From Brachypterus glaber (taxonomy: Eukaryota > Arthropoda > Insecta > Coleoptera > Kateretidae): 64,000 nt of DNA. The DNA is taken from assembly GCA_958510825.1 (NCBI GenBank), contig OY294044.1:42373550-42437549 (forward strand), read 5' to 3'. A model generated the notes under the pieces. That model did not search any database. It was given only the letters and a program-made list of their open reading frames with translations, and was not told where the DNA came from. Each line of letters opens with the position of its first letter. Position 1 is the first letter of the stretch. Shown here piece after piece: positions 1 to 13,243 of the stretch. The position numbers and the translations under genes are program-made.

Positions 1-184
1 ATCTTTAATCTTTTGTTTTATTATATTAATAAAATTTTCTGTTACAGGTTCAACACAATTGATATTATCCAAGGTTATGTCACCCGCAAAAGACATTTTA
101 AAGTGGATGTTACTTGCAAGTAGATTATTTAAGAGTAGTTTATCATAAAAGGAAAAAATATACTGTTTTTAGAGCGATTACGGA

Positions 185-262
185 AGTTGCCACCGAGCTC
201 GGAGAGAGAGATTGGCAACCGTAATAATACAGTTTTCGTCAGAAGAAAACTGTATTATTACG
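185..262. repeat. Two adjacent hairpins
   Basis: A perfect 18-bp inverted repeat (220-237 and 245-262, 7-nt loop) follows a 7-bp pair (GTTGCCA at 185-191, TGGCAAC at 213-219). The perfect arms are longer than expected by chance. This is probably the remnant of a small foldback element; no function can be read. Confidence 0.7.
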
Positions 263-440
263 ATAATTATCTTATCTTATACACATTTTTTTATTCGATT
301 GTAATAAACACATTTGTATTTTTGACAACTTTGAGGTTAGCATTTACATCTCAACAGTTATTATATTTAAATTTAAATTTAAAAAGTTATTATATTTAAA
401 TTTAAATGTATTATTCAATCAACACACAAGATTAATCTTA

Positions 441-2808
<2,368 letters not shown>

Positions 2809-3061
2809 CAAGGGACTGTATACTGACCGTCACCACCTCGTTTTCTCAACACAAGCACGTCTCTAAGACTAAATTCGAAATGACTGACTCGGTACAAATT
2901 GTGTTTACTACTAACTTTAAGTAATAGAGAATACACTATTAACTTTTGAGCAATGCAAAAAACAGCAAATTTTGAAATTTCACATGTGTCAAGAGAATGA
3001 CGCCCGATGTTGAGTACGCTACTTTTGTAATTGACTCTTAACACTTTAGAGAGTATGTATC
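2809..3061 (-). other. Possible internal exon (minus strand)
   Basis: Read on the minus strand, a T-rich stretch ending in AAG (3062-3064) is followed by a 253-nt segment that ends CCCTTG just before GTGAGT (2808-2803), a good splice donor. One frame stays open across the whole segment for about 83 codons and stops only inside the donor. I recognise no domain. The acceptor tract is weak and no partner exon was found. The string CAGTCCCTTGGT around the donor recurs on the minus strand near 2653, so the segment may be repetitive. It could be an exon of an unknown gene, a transposon piece or chance. Confidence 0.2.
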
Positions 3062-3239
3062 CTTAAAAATAATTAAAAGCAAAACAAATGTACAAACCTA
3101 ACAATTTTAAAAATATAAGCATTTAATTGTAAATAACTGTGACAAGACACCTCATTTATTATTAGGACGATAAAGAACTTGTATTTAGCTGTTAAATAAT
3201 AGTCATATTTAATAAATACTTCTGATAGAATTTTAAATA

Positions 3240-3870
3240 TAAAGGCCATAAAGAAGGAAGAAGAAGAATTTTAAATATATGTGCATAACATGAAGTTAAC
3301 CGATTTTCATAGAAATACCCATAGGAATATATGCCCAAAAAACAACCTAAGGGAGCTACGGCCCTTCGAAAATAGACATATCGAATGGGGAACAGAAATA
3401 GCAACAATAAAATTTTAATGCTGCAAGGAGATTCTTTATTTAAAACTAAGCAAAAAGGTATTCTTCACCGAAACACCTAAATTTAATATTATTAGCCTCT
3501 TATACTTTTTAATAGGCCGTTTTGATGGCACAAAATGTTGCTTCCACTTAATTACTTAATTGCATATGTTTGAAGGTTGCTCCTACAATATTACTCTATA
3601 TGACATTTTTTATATATTTTTCCTCAAAAAAATACACATAAAAAAGTTTTGGGCAAAAATATGTTCAGCCTTATATAATTGGTCCGTCTACGCCTGTGGA
3701 TAGATTACAAATAATTAACATAAACAAATTACCCTGAAAAATACTAGTATACGTGCAAAACCTCGTCGCTCTAGCTCAAAGGGTACCAGCGTTATTCATT
3801 AAAAACGCTATTTTTAGTACAATTTTACTATCTTAGGGTTCGTTTCCGGACTTCTGTTCCTATGCAGGGT
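3240..3870. repeat. Decayed copy of the foldback family at 21026-21683
   Basis: Blocks collinear with 21026-21683 are recognisable: AGGGAGCTACGGCCCTTCGA-like sequence near 3350, ATATCGAATGGGGAA, AAAATTTTAATGCTGCA, GGCACAAAATG, and AGCTCAAAGGGTACCAG near 3775. The termini are degraded and no target duplication is seen. Short minus-strand frames here are accidental. Confidence 0.65.
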
Positions 3871-4735
3871 TTTCTTGTTTTGTGATGAAGAATCATCCCC
3901 TTTATTTAATGGCAAAATACTGCAAACACTGCGTATTTAGAACCATTCGCCACTTATTATAAAAGTCAAAGCCGAAGTGCCAAAAACCCGTCTACGTAAA
4001 AATGTATATGCTTCATATACCGTGCATGTCTAAAGTTATGTATAGCTTATGTAACGGCGGCTCAGTACTCAGATTTTTGAGGATACAAAATTTTATGAAG
4101 GGACACCTCGGTGTATGTATTTAAAATTTAAAAAATGTGCTTACACATTCAGTGTTAAAGGATAATTTTTACCGAATATTTATCTCCATTTCAAATAAAA
4201 AATTATGTCTTTAGCCTTTTTTTAAGTTTTGAGTTTAAGTCAGAGATACAATCTCTCTTTTTATCAAAAATTATTAATTTATTTAATCAATTTTCCATAT
4301 TAAAATAAATTTCGATTTAGTTTAAATCAATTAATTATTTATATAAATAATAATTATATTAAATGCCTTAATACAAATTGGTAAAATTAAACTGTTTATT
4401 ATATAAATAAATTAGGTAATATTATTTGACGAGCAATTAAAATATAATTAAAAATTAATTATTAAATATGGTACATAAATTCTTAAAAAAAAATATTTTC
4501 TAAAATAATTATAATCATAATTATGAATTTAAACGAATTAATGAAATTAATATTTTATATAACACAGCAAATTATAACGGATGAAATAAAATGTTGTTTT
4601 TTTTAAATACTTATAAAGCTTAGCCCCTTTTTTGCAGTAAAGTAAACCCATGGATGTCCTTTACCAATGGTATTTCGTCATTTTAAAGTTTGACATGGTA
4701 AATTATTATGTGAAACTACGAATTGACAAAATTAG

Positions 4736-4738
<3 letters not shown>
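3871..4738. other. AT-rich DNA without recognisable features
   Basis: No gene or structured repeat was seen. The part 4190-4560 is almost entirely A and T. Confidence 0.55.

Positions 4739-4792
<54 letters not shown>
4739..4792. repeat. (TA)n microsatellite
   Basis: About 27 TA dinucleotides without interruption. Confidence 0.95.
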
Positions 4793-4795
<3 letters not shown>

Positions 4796-4884
4796 GACTT
4801 ACACGCATCCGAAGAATATATACCACCGACGATTACGGCTCCAAAACGGAGCCCAATACGTCGAACCCGGAGTCCAATACGTAT

Positions 4885-4946
4885 CCCCATTGAAATTTTG
4901 CCAGCATGTTTAGAATGTCAATAAGCATGCTCTGGCGAAATTTCGT
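4885..4946. repeat. Hairpin and nearby duplicated segment
   Basis: GAAATTTTGCCAGCATG near 4889 pairs with CATGCTCTGGCGAAATTTC near 4926 with one bulge. Downstream, two related segments (about 5042 and 5091; AGATGT...TACGTA/TACT..TCTCC-type) form an imperfect direct repeat of about 49 bp. This is probably a decayed foldback element. Confidence 0.5.
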
Positions 4947-5299
4947 GTGGAGGCCAAAACTACGATATACTTATACGTTTTATACAGACTAGTTCACGAA
5001 AATTCCACCGAAAAGCGCCACGATCGCCATACTTATACATTTAGATGTGAATAGTACGTATAGGCCTCCTACAGAGATCTATATAATTCTAGATGTTAGA
5101 AGCACGTACTGGTCTCCAGAGTATTGACAACACTGTAAATATTCGTATTTAAGGCGGCAAGACTTAGTGAAAACTATCGAAAGATTAATCGTTCGACTGG
5201 TAAAAATAATAAGAACGATTTTACTAAAAATTTTGACTACAAATTTTTTATTGGTAAAAATCTAGGATTTGATTCCTAGTAAAATATTTTGTTGTTTTT

Positions 5300-6400
5300 A
5301 TTATTATACTATTCCCAACGCCTGCGCTGGAACAGTATTATACGGTAGTTTCGAATTTTCAAAATAAATCAAAAGTCGTCTTGGACAAAAAATTGATGTG
5401 GGGGAAAAAGGGGTAATAAGAAACACTTGGGGTTTTAAGAAACAGAGCATGTTAGAATTGGGACTTAACATAAAGGCAGAAACTTATTTTTTTTTTCTAT
5501 TATGTATTGATATTTAGTATTACGTTTCTTGTATAAAATTTAAATAATACTAATAAGTTTAGTGGTAAAAAAAATTATATATATTTTTTTAATTTTGTTT
5601 CTCATTGCCCCTTATGGGGTTATAAGAAACAAAAATATTACATCCCATAAAGCACGTCGTGTCTTACTTAAAATTTAAACAAAAATTAATAAAGATTAAA
5701 AAGGTTATTAATTAACAAAATTTTATATTGAAAAGGTAAAGTCAAAGTAAAAAACGCATTTAAAAAAATTAATAAAAAATAAAACAATATGAAAAACAGT
5801 AATAATAATTGGTAAATTTTATATTTTACAACAATTGAATCGGTGAGAGCAAGAAGGAAAAGATTACACTTTTTGGACCAAATTTATTGTTATAGTATTC
5901 ATAGCGCCAGCGCGATATAAATTAGTTTCATGAAAAAATAAGCAACTTTTTTTTTAAATGCCCGTCTGTCTGTCCGTCTGTCCGTCCGATGTCACGATTT
6001 TTGTGAATACGATAACCCAAGAATAATCCGATTGACTTGAAATTTTCAGGAAAAAATAAGTTCTACGAGGGGAAGACCCCTATTGTTTTTGAAAGTAATC
6101 CCCCCAAAACAAAAAAGTTCTGGGGGGTTAAACTTTTAAAAAAATCTAAAAAAGCTGAAAAAAAAATCCGTATTTAGGAAAAATTACTTTTATTGTAAGG
6201 ATCTACCAAAATAAAAAGAAAAAAAATTGAATTTTTTTTTTCAAGTTTTTTTTGAAAACCTTTTTTGATTTTTTTTTCAACTTTTCGTTTTTACAAAGAT
6301 CTTTTAAAAAAAATGTATTTTTATTTGGGAAATGCAATATACCATTTAATGTGAATAAAATATAATGCAATGCGTAGCATTTAATTTTATGTACCTACCT
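5300..6400 (+). repeat. Interspersed repeat with CTGTCCGTCTGT motif
   Basis: The segments 5310-5390 and about 5885-6390 match, in opposite orientation, the repeat at 38590-38960. They share the tandem CTGTCCGTCTGTCCGTCCGA, then GTCACGATTTTTGTG, AATAATCCGATTGACTTGAA, and a C/G-run segment with GGGGGATTA/TAATCCCCC. Its A/T-rich 3' part with ATTTGGGAAATGCAAT recurs near 54290. No coding frame survives. The family is unidentified. Confidence 0.6.
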
Positions 6401-6617
6401 AAGTTATGTTAGGTCGTGCAAAAAATTGTTTATATACCTCAGGGCTAAACGTGGCTGTTTTAGTCCCTTGTATACCTGTTTCCCTCGCCTGATACGCTGG
6501 CTCGGAAAACACTCATGCAGCGGGACTAAAATAGCAGGTTTAGTAATTTAGTAGACAAATAACTATTTTTTAGTATTTTTTTAAGATCATTATGCATAAA
6601 AAATGGCCATAATAAAT

Positions 6618-6755
6618 TTTAAATTAAAATATTTGTTTACATGAACTAAATATTTATTTGACTCAAATAAAATTTATTTGTCACATACAAATATTTAGTT
6701 GTCCATAACCAACCATATATTTAGTTGACGCAAATAAACTGTTTTTTCAGTGTAC
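6618..6755. repeat. Fragment of the inverted-end element seen at 36366-36526
   Basis: TTTACATGAACTAAATATTT and GACTCAAATAAAATTT are shared with 36420-36470. The right end, CAGTTTATTT (minus strand) running into TTTTTTCAGTGTAC, matches that element's terminus. The left terminus is missing. Confidence 0.6.
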
Positions 6756-6839
6756 ACGTATTTTAAAATACTAATGTTTCCACCTCTGATTCCACACAAT
6801 ATAATAAAAATTTATTATAATTCTAACATTAAGAGCAAA

Positions 6840-7115
6840 CTGCATAGGTGTAACAAGGGGGGACTGGGGGGGGGCTTAGACCCCCAAACTTTGTTAAGCC
6901 CCCCCCCCCATGTCAATCATAAAATTCATTGTTTCTATATAAATATATACATATGTATATAGGGGGCTTAAGCCCTCCCCCTAAAATTTGGACCTGGTTA
7001 CGTCTCTGGCAAACTGTGTAATTTTGCGCGCCATAAAGAGGCGCGATTTGACGGTTAACAGCAAACTGTGTAATTTTGCGCGCCAAAAGGAGGCGCGATT
7101 TGCCGTTTTTTTTGC
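6840..7115. repeat. G/C-run region and 53-bp tandem duplication
   Basis: Long G and C runs occur at 6858-6910 and 6961-6983 in otherwise AT-rich DNA. At 7009-7056 and 7062-7109 two copies of a unit starting GCAAACTGTGTAATTTTGCG follow each other. Each contains an internal inverted pair (GCGCGCC and GGCGCG). A third diverged copy is near 9484-9535. Confidence 0.75.
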
Positions 7116-7787
7116 TAAAAAACACTCCAAATGCATTTTTTATTGGAGTAATTGAATTATAATAAATTATATTTTTTGTTCATAGAAACAAGACGAAAAC
7201 ACTGAGTGGAGGGAGGCCTAAACGTCGATATAACTTCTAACGTTTATACAATTAGAGACCAGTGCGTAGAGTTTTCATGTGGATCCCTATTGATGCAGTC
7301 TATCTATACAATATTGTATAAAAATTAACAAATATATCTTATCCAACACCTTCTAAACTTCGTAAACTTGTTTTAAGCACTATTTTAAATATAAAAAGTT
7401 AAGTTTTTTCTGCTATTGCTCACTCGTTTGCGTAAAAGAGCACTATTTTAAATATAAAAAATGGTTTGCTTTTTAAGTTGTTATAGCCCCTGGCCGCCCT
7501 TCTCTAGTTCAGCCCTGGACTTTAAGCTTTGCATTAGTAGATCCAATTTTCACGAAAAAACAATATTTTAACATTAAAAAATAATCACACGTTAATCCCC
7601 GGGGGTAATGTTAGAAAAGTTTTATTATCAGATTCAGTTTCGTCGACTACAAAAACCCTTATATATGGGAAATCCATGGCAACTGTCGCCACAGCCGCAG
7701 AAGAAATGACCCTTCCTTTTATATATTTTATTATATTATTACTTTTTAAGAAACAATCCTTATTAATTATAAATAACAAAAAATCTT
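7116..7787. other. No gene seen
   Basis: A minus-strand open stretch at 7585-7905 shares short strings with the foldback elements just downstream (GGAGGTAAACGACACC, and an ETES-coding stretch), so it is judged part of those repeats rather than a gene. Confidence 0.5.
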
Positions 7788-8053
7788 TAATAATTCTGGA
7801 CGCCGGAGGTAAACGACACCATGTCACAAAAACGTAATTTTTCAGGAGAGCAAGTTTTCGATTCTTTTTTAACATTAAATGCATGAGCATGGTTTTGTTT
7901 TCCATTGTATTATTTCCGTTGTTTATAGTAACTGGACATAGTGCCCTGTACCTCTATATAAAGCCAAAAATGCACATCAAGGACATGGGAATAACTCTAT
8001 TTCACAAAAAATGGATATGGTGTCCTTTACCTCCGGGGTCCAGAATTATTATA
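7788..8053. repeat. 266-bp foldback element
   Basis: The arms at 7788-7835 and about 8000-8053 are inverted copies: TAATAATTCTGGACGCCGG at the left and CTCCGGGGTCCAGAATTATT at the right, continuing into GACACCAT. It abuts the next element at 8061 almost directly. Confidence 0.75.
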
Positions 8054-8060
8054 TTAATTA

Positions 8061-8353
8061 CACAGCCACACAAAAAAAAAATCATGTGCCAGAGACTAGA
8101 CCAACACATTCTTATATTTTTGGAGTAGCTGAAACCGAATCTGACCTCAGAATTGCTCCATCAGGCCACAGTTTTTTTCTACACATAAAAACATCTGAAT
8201 TTAAGGAATTTTTGCACACTTTTCTAAGTGTAGAAAAAAATTGTGACCTGATGGAGCAAACCTGAGGTCAGATTCGGTTTCAGCGACCGCGAAAATAAAA
8301 AAATGCATTGGTCTAGTCTCTGGCACATGATTTTTTTTTTTAGTGTGGCTGTG
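8061..8353. mobile_element. Non-autonomous element, CACAGCCACAC ends, TTA target
   Basis: The ends are perfect inverted repeats (CACAGCCACAC and GTGTGGCTGTG). The two halves pair over most of the element, for example GCTCCATCAGG...CCTGATGGAGC and the ATCATGTGCCAGAGACTAGA block. TTA flanks both ends (8058-8060 and 8354-8356), as it does for the related element at 62901-63480. A 3-bp TTA duplication is typical of PIF/Harbinger elements; that class is inferred from the target only, as no transposase is present. Confidence 0.8.
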
Positions 8354-8611
8354 TTAAGTATAATTAATTATAATAATTATTATATATTATTTTAGTTATA
8401 ATAATGTAATAAAATATTTAAAAGAAAGTGACATTTTTTCTGCGCTGTAACGAAAGTTACCATGGATTTATCCCATACCATATTTAACAAAGAAATCAAG
8501 AATATTTAAAAATATTCACCACTTACCCTCACGGGAGTGGTCAAAAAAATCTTATTATAAAAAAACTTCTATGTAGCCATTTTATATTTTTTGTGAAAAA
8601 AAGTATATATA

Positions 8612-8770
8612 TATATAAAGAACTTTCACTTTCGGGTTTAGACCGTGTTAATGGATTTTCACTTTCCGACGTTTCGTCTCTTACTACTAGAGACATCTTC
8701 AGGGATTAATCTGAAACTAAGTTTCGAATCAACTTGTGTCACTCTTTATGACGAGTTGTGGTTATTCACC
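8612..8770. repeat. Left arm of Penelope-like element (inverted terminal copy)
   Basis: These 159 bp are the inverse of 8962-9119 with only about two differences. The arm contains, on the minus strand, CTGAAGA (8703-8697), a short GTCTC/GAGAC stem and GAAAC (8675-8671), a layout like the hammerhead ribozymes known from Penelope-like termini, but with CTGAAGA where the catalytic core normally reads CTGATGA. Confidence 0.8.
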
Positions 8771-8944
8771 GAACATGTACATGAAACAGGTCATAAAATC
8801 AATTTGTCTGAAACAAAACAAATATTAACAGAAAACAGAAAAATGCCAAGGAAGATACGGGAATCGATAGAAATCATCAAGCATCCTAACAATATCAATC
8901 GGGACACTGGTTACCACTTACCTGCAATATGGAAGTCTTTGATA
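8771..8944 (+). pseudogene. Penelope-like element, C-terminal endonuclease fragment
   Basis: The open frame running through 8645-8986 becomes protein-like exactly between the two inverted arms. It shows HVHETGHKI, then RKIRESIEIIKHPNNINRDT and a GYHLPAIW ending. The combination of H..ETGH, R..ES.EI.KH..N.NR and G..L..IW is the C-terminal part of the GIY-YIG endonuclease domain of Penelope-like retroelements, which cuts target DNA for reverse transcription. About 58 residues remain of a polyprotein that is normally several hundred residues or more. The reverse transcriptase and the GIY-YIG signature itself are absent, so the copy is a 5'-truncated dead insertion. There is no stop inside the conserved stretch and the arms are nearly identical, so the insertion looks young. 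Confidence 0.8.
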
Positions 8945-8961
8945 GGAAAAACCTCGTCACG

Positions 8962-9119
8962 GGTGAATAACCACAACTCGTCATAAATAGTGACACAAGT
9001 TGATTCGAAACTTAGTTTCAGATTAATCCCTGAAGATGTCTCTAGTAGTAAGAGACGAAACGTCGGAAAGTGAAAATCCATTAACACGGTCTAAACCCGA
9101 AAGTGAAAGTTCTTTATAT
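8962..9119. repeat. Right arm of Penelope-like element
   Basis: This is the inverse of 8612-8770. On the plus strand, CTGAAGA (9030-9036), stem GTCTC...GAGAC and GAAAC (9057-9061) reproduce the hammerhead-like layout next to GTCGG. Inverted rather than direct terminal copies are a known configuration for Penelope-like elements. Confidence 0.8.
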
Positions 9120-9143
9120 CTTAATGGCCGTGAAAGCTTAAAA

Positions 9144-9148
<5 letters not shown>

Positions 9149-9182
<34 letters not shown>
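9149..9182. repeat. (TA)n microsatellite
   Basis: About 17 TA units, 30 bp beyond the Penelope-like arm. A shorter TA tract sits at the other side (8604-8616), so the insertion lies in TA-rich DNA. Confidence 0.9.
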
Positions 9183-9187
<5 letters not shown>

Positions 9188-9537
9188 CCTCACCCCAAAG
9201 CAGTGCAATGTTAACTAAAAACAATCCCGAGTGAAAACTTGTATCATACATAATTGTTTGTCAAATTTCAGGTGTCTAGCTTAAAGCATCCTTAAGTTTT
9301 CCTGCCCATAAGATTTCCTAGACAGACCCACCGACCTTTCTACCGACCGACCGACAGACCACTTTTTGGCTCAAAAATACGCAAAAAAAAACTAAAACAT
9401 TTTGCACGAGTACAAGGCTTTCCCAAAATTTTGAAACCTTTTTAAAATGGGAAAGTAAAATGTATTATAATTCTAAAGTTAAAAGCAAATTATGTAATTT
9501 TACGCGCCTCAAAAAGACGTAATTTCCCGGTTTTCCA
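9183..9537. other. Intergenic, with GACC-rich tract
   Basis: No gene is seen. A (CCGA/GACC)n-like tract lies at 9323-9362, similar in style to the CGGACGGACAG tract at 45165-45180. 9484-9535 is a diverged copy of the 7009-7109 tandem unit. Confidence 0.5.
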
Positions 9538-9636
9538 GCTTCTCTCTCAACGCTGACGTAACACTAAAAAGGTCCTTTAACTATTTGAGGTTATGTGACT
9601 TTTTCTAGATGCAGATAATATCTATTATATGATATA

Positions 9637-9700
<64 letters not shown>

Positions 9701-9800
9701 TATATCATATAATAGATATTATCTGCATCTAGAAAAAGTCACATAACCTCAAATAGTTAAAGGACCTTTTTAGTGTTACGTCAGCGTTGAGAGAGAAGCT
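9538..9800. repeat. Perfect 263-bp palindrome with (AT)n centre
   Basis: The two outer arms of about 100 bp (AGCTTCTCTCTCAACG... and its exact inverse ending GTTGAGAGAGAAGCT) show no mismatch by eye. The centre at about 9640-9699 is an AT dinucleotide run. The arm includes TTGAGGTTATGTGACTTTTT and TCTAGATGCAG, found in diverged form at 2327-2366, so it belongs to a repeat family. Confidence 0.9.
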
Positions 9801-10585
9801 GCTTGAAAGTCAAGCTGACCTAAAATTATTCATAGCCTTAGGTACAATTAATTGTTTTTTTTGCTTTGGCAATTTCGGTGCAACAGAATTTAATTGACAA
9901 TATTCTCTGGGTGCAAACTGTTACCAACTAACCAGTAGTTCCAATGTACTGGCATCTGTTTTGATATTGGATTTGAGAAGCGATTTGCAACTGCTTATAA
10001 AGTTTTAGGCCTGGTGTTTATTCTTTTTTTGTTATTGTTGTGTTTTTTCTAGTTATTAACTTCCTTTAGGGTACTTTATTTTTCTACTGTTGGTAACACA
10101 GTTCTCACTCAGTGAATATTGTTAATCTAGTCCTTACCAATTAATTTCACAGCCCTGCAAATTTAACTTTTTTTCTGCTTCATGGATGAGAATATATTAT
10201 TTTGTATAATATGAGCATGCTGATTTCTAATCTGACTTTAGTTTTTTTCTATGACATCAGAATTTTGAATGAATGAAAAATGAAAAAATAGTAAAAGAAA
10301 AATATATAAATATTTTTGATTACATACATGGTAGGAAAGAGAAGTTTAAGCCCTTTACAATGGTTTATTACATAAGATTTATTATGATTTATCAATAGGT
10401 ATAGTTTTTCTCACACCGCGCCATCTATTTTATTAACTTACCAAAAAAAAATCCTATTTCAAAGGTTATAGGCAAAAGAATTATTCCATATTAGAACTAA
10501 ACTATACTTTAAATAAGAATTTGTTTTTGGTTTGTTAAAAAATACATATTTATAGATGGCGCTGTGACAGAAAGGGATATTTATA
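9801..10585. other. No feature recognised
   Basis: AT-rich sequence without open frames, inverted ends or tandem repeats that I could support. Confidence 0.5.
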
Positions 10586-11290
10586 TACAGGGTTATTCAG
10601 AAATGTGCCCTAAGGAAGCTATGATCTAAAAAGTTGTTTTTATTTAATATTTCTGGAATCCTATAAACCACACTAACGAATTTTTGCACATGCCTTAGCA
10701 TTGATAAAGGCTATCATTTCATGTAATTTTTATTTAGTAATTTTTAACCAGGGACGTACAAAAAGGGGGGCGATGTCACTTTTTTACTCCAAACTTTTTT
10801 ACATGTAGATTTTTTGACATTTTCTCAATACAATATTACTCTTTAATAAAAAATACATAAAAACGGTACTTTATGTTCAATGCTGCAGGATAATTTTACA
10901 TTAAAAACTGTGAAAAAAAGCTCATATACATCTAGGCTTGAAAAACAGTTTTTAGAGAATAACACTTTTTAAGGGACCGTAGCTCCCTTAAAAGCGATTT
11001 GACTATATTTATGTATGTATGTATATTTTTCTTAGTTTTTAATGTAGAATTGCCCTGCAGTATTAAAATTTATATTGGTGCATTTTTTAGTTCCTATTTT
11101 TGATGCTCAGAACGTAAAGTTGCCTCTTTAATTACAATTTTCTCGAAAACGGTTGACTCTACGGTGTTACATAAGGAGCACCTTTTTTTATGTATTTTTA
11201 GTTAAAGATCAATATTTTATTGAGAAAATGTCAAAAAATCTACGGATTAAAAGGTTCCGGAAATAATTTTAAACCTTTGTTTTTTTAGTT
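10586..11290. repeat. Foldback element, right end missing
   Basis: It starts TACAGGGTTATTC like the element at 60978-61653, while its interior matches the family at 48614-49789. AACCAGGGACGTAC near 10750, GACATTTTCTCAATA at 10818 paired with TATTGAGAAAATGTC at about 11216, and AAGGGACCGTAGCTCCCTTA near 10970 are visible. The expected inverted right end is absent: the sequence runs into unrelated DNA, and the 2.2-kb tandem duplication starts inside it. Confidence 0.65.
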
Positions 11291-13240
11291 GCGCATAATC
11301 CTAGCTAGATGGAAAAAACTAAGTACAGCATCGGAATCAGCATAGAGAACGTTGAAGTATTACGTAACGCAAATTTTGGAATTTATGAAGCAGGACCTTG
11401 CAGGAATGTGTTTTTATTGTTTCTAAAACCGACCTTTTTTGTCCATGTTTTATCCTGCTAAAACTTGTTATTTTTTGTGCTTTATAAAATAAGATTCTTT
11501 ACCTTTACTGTAATATTTATAATTTATAAATTATAAAGAAAAAAATCATTTAGACTCAATTTCAATTTTTTTAGTTTAAAAACACTTTTTATATAAAATT
11601 ATCCAGTTCTTCTTTTTATTATTATTCTTTTTCTTTAAAAGGTTATTGATGTTAGACTAATCCTTTTTAATTATATTTTTGTATTAGCAGTTTAATTGGA
11701 TATAAATTTGTCATGGATAACTAATAGGTAATATCATATTAGATAATAATTATAATTTAAGACAATAAAAATAAATTTATTTCGAAATTTACAATTAAAT
11801 AAATTTTAATAATTTAATATAATTATTAACAATCGAATAAAAAAATATTGTATTATACAAGAGCCAAAAGTTATATTTTGATTTCGTAGGTTTATTACCC
11901 TCGGCAGAATGCCCTCGGCTTCTAAAAGCCTACCCAATCGAAAAATTTAACTTATTGCCGTTGTATTATAAATAACTATTAATGCAACGAATTAAGCCTA
12001 CTTGTTTAAACCACAATTTTTGCTTGCAAAAAAGTATTTATTATTACGTAGGTACAGTAGACAAAAATGTGCAAAGCTGAATTATATCTTAAAAACAAGG
12101 ATGATGATGCAGAATCCGAATCTTACATCAAATAATGTTTAAAAGTTGAGTTGAGCAACCAGTTTACTTTTTCGTATAAGGTGGATGAGCCAATTATTGT
12201 CATGTTAAGACATTTTATTTTTTACTGCATTCAAATTTATTTGTAATAACAATAAACGTATCTATATTCTAATGGGCAAAAAATTAACGAGCTGTAGGAG
12301 CTTCAGAAAAAAAAATTATTGCTTTTAAAAAAAGATTGCAAACTGACAATATTGGGAACCCCTGTCCCAAATATTTCCAGGGTACTGGCAATAATAGTAA
12401 AGAATAAACTAATAAAGTACTTGAACTAATCATACTCAATAGATGTAGGCCCTTTTTCCAAACCAGTGACAACCAGTTCGGTTTTAAAAGATCTATGGGA
12501 GCTGTAGATGCAATTTTTTTATTGAAAGAAACAGTTAGCTACCACCTTAAGAAGAAAACTCCTGTGTATGCAATATTCCTGGATTTAAGTAAAGGCTTTG
12601 ATAGGGTTCATCATGTGAAGTTAATCAGAGCCTTAATAAGTCGGAAAGTACCTAGCTATGTTTGCCGCTTCTTACAAAGTTGGAACTCCAAAGCCACGGC
12701 ATCTGTTCGCTGGGGATCTGCCACTTCATCTGACTTCAGTCTACGCAACGGTGTACGACAAGGAAGTTTAATTGCTCCTGATGCCTTCAATGCCTACATT
12801 GACGACCTTCATACTCTCCTGGCTAAAGCCCCTGCTGGATGCTTTCTTGGAGGCCTAAAAGTCAACTGCATCAGCTACGCCGATGATATGGTTCTTCTTT
12901 GCCCCTCACTTCAAGGTCTACGTATGCTTATAAAAATATGTGAAGACTTTGCCAAATCACGTTCTCTTAAATACAATAGTAATAAGAGTAAAGTTTTAGT
13001 GTTCAAGTCCACAAATTATAGAGACCTCTGTGTCCTCCTGTTTATTTAAATAACTCTGTTGTTGAACGCGTGTTCGAAATCAAATACCTAGGTCACGTTA
13101 TCAATGATATGCTAAGTGACAACTCTGACATTCAGCGTCACAAGAAAAACCTTTGTGCCCGCGCAAACATGTTAGCTAGAAAATTCTCTGCTCTGTCGAG
13201 GTTAAGAACTCTCTTTTCAGGACATTTTGTTCTAATGCAT
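11041..13240. repeat. Tandem duplication, copy 1 (2200 bp)
   Basis: This unit is repeated immediately at 13241-15461. It spans the right half of the foldback arm, about 800 bp of AT-rich DNA and most of a non-LTR reverse transcriptase fragment. About a dozen substitutions, a T-run difference near 11187 and a 22-bp block missing here (present at about 14447-14468) separate the copies, roughly 0.6 percent divergence by eye. The junction at 13240 has 2 bp (TA) of possible microhomology. Confidence 0.93.
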
Positions 13241-13243
13241 AAT
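12495..13243 (+). pseudogene. Non-LTR retrotransposon reverse transcriptase, copy 1
   Basis: It encodes the central reverse transcriptase domain of a non-LTR (LINE-type) element, which copies element RNA at a nicked chromosomal target. Motifs in order: FLDLSKGFD (residues 28-36), NGVRQGSLIAPDAFNAYIDD, and ISYADDMVLL with the catalytic Asp pair. A 1-nt deletion near 13033, relative to the second copy, shifts the frame just after the palm; the reading then continues from 13070 in another frame (EIKYLGHVIND). The fragment ends at the duplication junction, so its C-terminus is missing. The N-terminal endonuclease and ORF1 are absent. The clade is probably jockey/CR1-like; I cannot fix it without alignment. 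Confidence 0.88.

Noticed and set aside
7585..8265. Three overlapping frames of 80-106 codons
   Set aside because: They lie in or next to inverted-repeat elements and their shared strings follow the repeats.
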